Assembly: GCA_030618965.1 (NCBI GenBank)
Contig: JAUXCJ010000031.1
Location: forward strand, 1 to 7,945
DNA length: 7,945 nt
Source: Thiomargarita sp.
GTDB lineage: Bacteria; Pseudomonadota; Gammaproteobacteria; Beggiatoales; Beggiatoaceae
Direction of reading: 5' to 3'
In this document: positions 6,919 through 7,945 of the stretch, in pieces
How positions within the stretch are numbered: position 1 is the stretch's first letter
Layout: the number at the start of each line of letters is the position of its first letter
Position numbers and translations under genes: made by a program
The notes under the pieces: generated by a model
Database searches by the model: none
What the model was told of the DNA's origin: nothing
The model's input: the letters and a program-made list of their open reading frames with translations, nothing else

Positions 6919-7070
6919 TGTTAGAGTTAATGAAAGATCTTTGGGCATTTATGAAAGTCCGTAAGAAATTTTGGCTGGCACCGATTATCCTCATATTGTT
7001 GTTATTAGGCGGATTAATTGTATTGACGCAAGGGTCAGCGGTTGCGCCGTTTATTTATACGCTCTTTTGA
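6918..7070 (+). CDS. DUF5989 (SxtK-like) small membrane protein
   Basis: A 50-aa protein too short for most gene finders. A polar, basic start (MLELMKDLWAFMKVRKKFW) leads into one membrane helix (about residues 20-37, APIILILLLLGGLIVLTQ) and ends in GSAVAPFIYTLF. The KKFWL.PI..LLLLG...V...GSAVAPFIYT pattern is that of the DUF5989 family, usually found directly after carbamoyltransferase and SxtJ genes. Its ATG overlaps the sxtJ-like stop codon (TAATG, 6916-6920), so translation is probably coupled; a GGAG lies at 6903-6906. Function is unknown; it is likely the third subunit or a membrane anchor of the same system. Confidence 0.88.
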   Translation: MLELMKDLWAFMKVRKKFWLAPIILILLLLGGLIVLTQGSAVAPFIYTLF

Positions 7071-7110
7071 GCTTGACTTTAGTGAGTCCCAAATAAATAA
7101 CTTACCCATC

Positions 7111-7135
7111 GGAGTGCAAGGTTACCTTGCACTCC
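7111..7135. terminator. Perfect 11-bp hairpin between convergent operons, possible bidirectional terminator
   Basis: GGAGTGCAAGG (7111-7121) pairs perfectly with CCTTGCACTCC (7125-7135) around a TTA loop. It lies 40 nt after the DUF5989 gene and 16 nt beyond the bioD stop on the other strand, the expected place for a shared terminator. No T-run follows on either strand, so termination would be atypical; it could also be a dispersed hairpin repeat used as a transcript end-stabiliser. Confidence 0.55.
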
Positions 7136-7151
7136 AAATCAGTTATTGTTC

Positions 7152-7850
7152 TTAATTATCCTGAAAATTCTGTCTGTCTGAAAATCCTGATTCAGACAAT
7201 CTCTCTGTCAACAACGAAGTTTCCTGAAAAGCTAAACAAGGCATTGTTGCCAATAAAGGAGCTTCTAAACGCTCTGATATAGTTTCAATCGACGCTTTTC
7301 CATCAAATTTAGGCTCAAGCGGGTTAGCTATCCAACCAGCCAACTGACAACCATCAGCTATAATAGTTTCAGCAGTCAACAACGCATGATTGATACAGCC
7401 CAAACGCAAGCCTACAACTAAAATCACTTGTGCTTTCATAGCCAGTGCTATATCTTTCATACTTTCTGTGGCATTAATCGGCACACGCCATCCGCCTGCT
7501 CCTTCTACGACAACAATATCAGCTTGCGCCGCCAATTGATTATATTTATTGATAATATTTGTTAAATCAATAGTTTGACCGATTTGTTTCGCTGCTATAT
7601 GGGGCGCAATGGCTGGAGAAAAGGCGTAAGGATTCACCAAATTATAAGGGACATCTAAACCACTCAATTCTAAAATTTGTTCCGCATCACGATTCATAAA
7701 ACCTATTATTCTCTTACGACAACCCGCCGCAATCGGTTTCATGCCAGCGACTCGTAAGCCTTGATTTTTAAAATATTGGATTAATGCTAAAGTACACCAG
7801 GTTTTGCCTATTTCGGTGTCGGTGCCGGTGATAAACCAAGATTGTTTCAT
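7152..7850 (-). CDS. bioD: Dethiobiotin synthetase BioD
   Basis: ATP-dependent enzyme that closes the ureido ring of 7,8-diaminopelargonic acid with CO2, the penultimate step of biotin synthesis, in the cytoplasm as a homodimer. The 232-aa protein has the P-loop GTDTEIGKT (residues 9-17), the substrate/phosphate block MKPIAAG (37-43, Lys38), the second active-site motif VEGAGGW (115-121) and the diagnostic VGLRLGCINHALLTAE (146-161). The nucleotide-base NP motif lies at 177-178. Length is normal for the family and all key motifs are intact. The first Met (7848-7850) sits a few residues before the P-loop, as expected; no strong Shine-Dalgarno is visible upstream. No other bio gene is in the window, and bioD is transcribed toward the carbamoyltransferase cassette, so the two are unrelated. 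Confidence 0.96.
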   Translation of the reverse strand: MKQSWFITGTDTEIGKTWCTLALIQYFKNQGLRVAGMKPIAAGCRKRIIGFMNRDAEQILELSGLDVPYNLVNPYAFSPAIAPHIAAKQIGQTIDLTNIINKYNQLAAQADIVVVEGAGGWRVPINATESMKDIALAMKAQVILVVGLRLGCINHALLTAETIIADGCQLAGWIANPLEPKFDGKASIETISERLEAPLLATMPCLAFQETSLLTERLSESGFSDRQNFQDN

Positions 7851-7922
7851 TGAAATTTTAAGATTGCACTTGAGTACAACAGATTAGCGAAATAAATTTG
7901 AATAATCAACAAAAATAGTTAC

Positions 7923-7945
7923 GGACGGGCTTACAAACCCCGTCC
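7923..7945. repeat. Hairpin repeat at the right window edge
   Basis: GGACGGG (7923-7929) pairs with CCCGTCC (7939-7945) around a 9-nt loop. It lies upstream of bioD and is cut by the window end, so its full extent is unknown. The form resembles dispersed GC-rich hairpin repeats found between genes in AT-rich genomes. Confidence 0.45.

Noticed and set aside
7176..7197. GTCTGAA/TTCAGAC hairpin near the 3' end of bioD
   Set aside because: It lies within coding sequence, has a 7-bp stem and no T-run; probably chance.
7867..7882. CACTTGAG...CAACAG similar to the first 14 bases of the window
   Set aside because: The match is short and interrupted, with no accompanying repeat structure; likely coincidence.
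7895..7930. Possible bioD promoter on the minus strand (TTGATT with a TAATCT 17 nt on)
   Set aside because: Only about 7 of 12 bases match consensus in AT-rich DNA; not strong enough to list.

Overview
The window is AT-rich bacterial DNA with Gammaproteobacteria-like content: a class A penicillin-binding protein of the PBP1B type followed by a small TPR protein, and a BioD of proteobacterial type. Gaps between genes carry several short hairpin repeats. A CTCGTTCC(A/C)ACGC...GCGT(T/G)GGAATGC type repeat is, from memory, common in sulfur-oxidising and methanotrophic gammaproteobacteria. A Beggiatoa/Thioploca-like (Thiotrichales) source is therefore plausible, but the sequence alone does not prove it.

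Layout. (1) 17-2831: a cell-wall pair, mrcB (PBP1B) and a small exported TPR protein, 16 nt apart. By position and fold the second resembles LpoP, the PBP1B activator of Pseudomonas, but it lacks a lipobox cysteine. (2) 2832-3281: a 450-nt gap with a perfect-consensus sigma-70 promoter (TTGACA, 17 nt, TATAAT), TTGTCA/TGACAA inverted repeats around it, a long leader and two partial copies of a dispersed repeat. (3) 3282-4535: a membrane-anchored SGNH/GDSL-like hydrolase with codon use unlike the flanking genes. (4) 4545-4608: a full-length copy of the dispersed hairpin repeat. (5) 4647-7070: a carbamoyltransferase (NodU/TobZ/SxtI family), an SxtJ-family membrane protein and a 50-aa DUF5989 (SxtK-like) membrane peptide. 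The carbamoyltransferase is broken by a frameshift near 6200 that looks like a 10-bp deletion between ACT microrepeats. (6) 7152-7850, minus strand: bioD, converging on the cassette across a perfect 11-bp hairpin. (7) The right edge carries another hairpin repeat.

How the genes work together. The PBP1B/TPR pair is a peptidoglycan synthase with a probable partner. SGNH hydrolase, carbamoyltransferase, SxtJ and DUF5989 form a recurrent but functionally uncharacterised neighbourhood, best read as a membrane-associated system that carbamoylates and acylates or deacylates an envelope glycan, lipid or small molecule. This is the most interesting system here, and in this genome it appears to be decaying because its enzyme is frameshifted. 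bioD is an unrelated biotin-synthesis gene.
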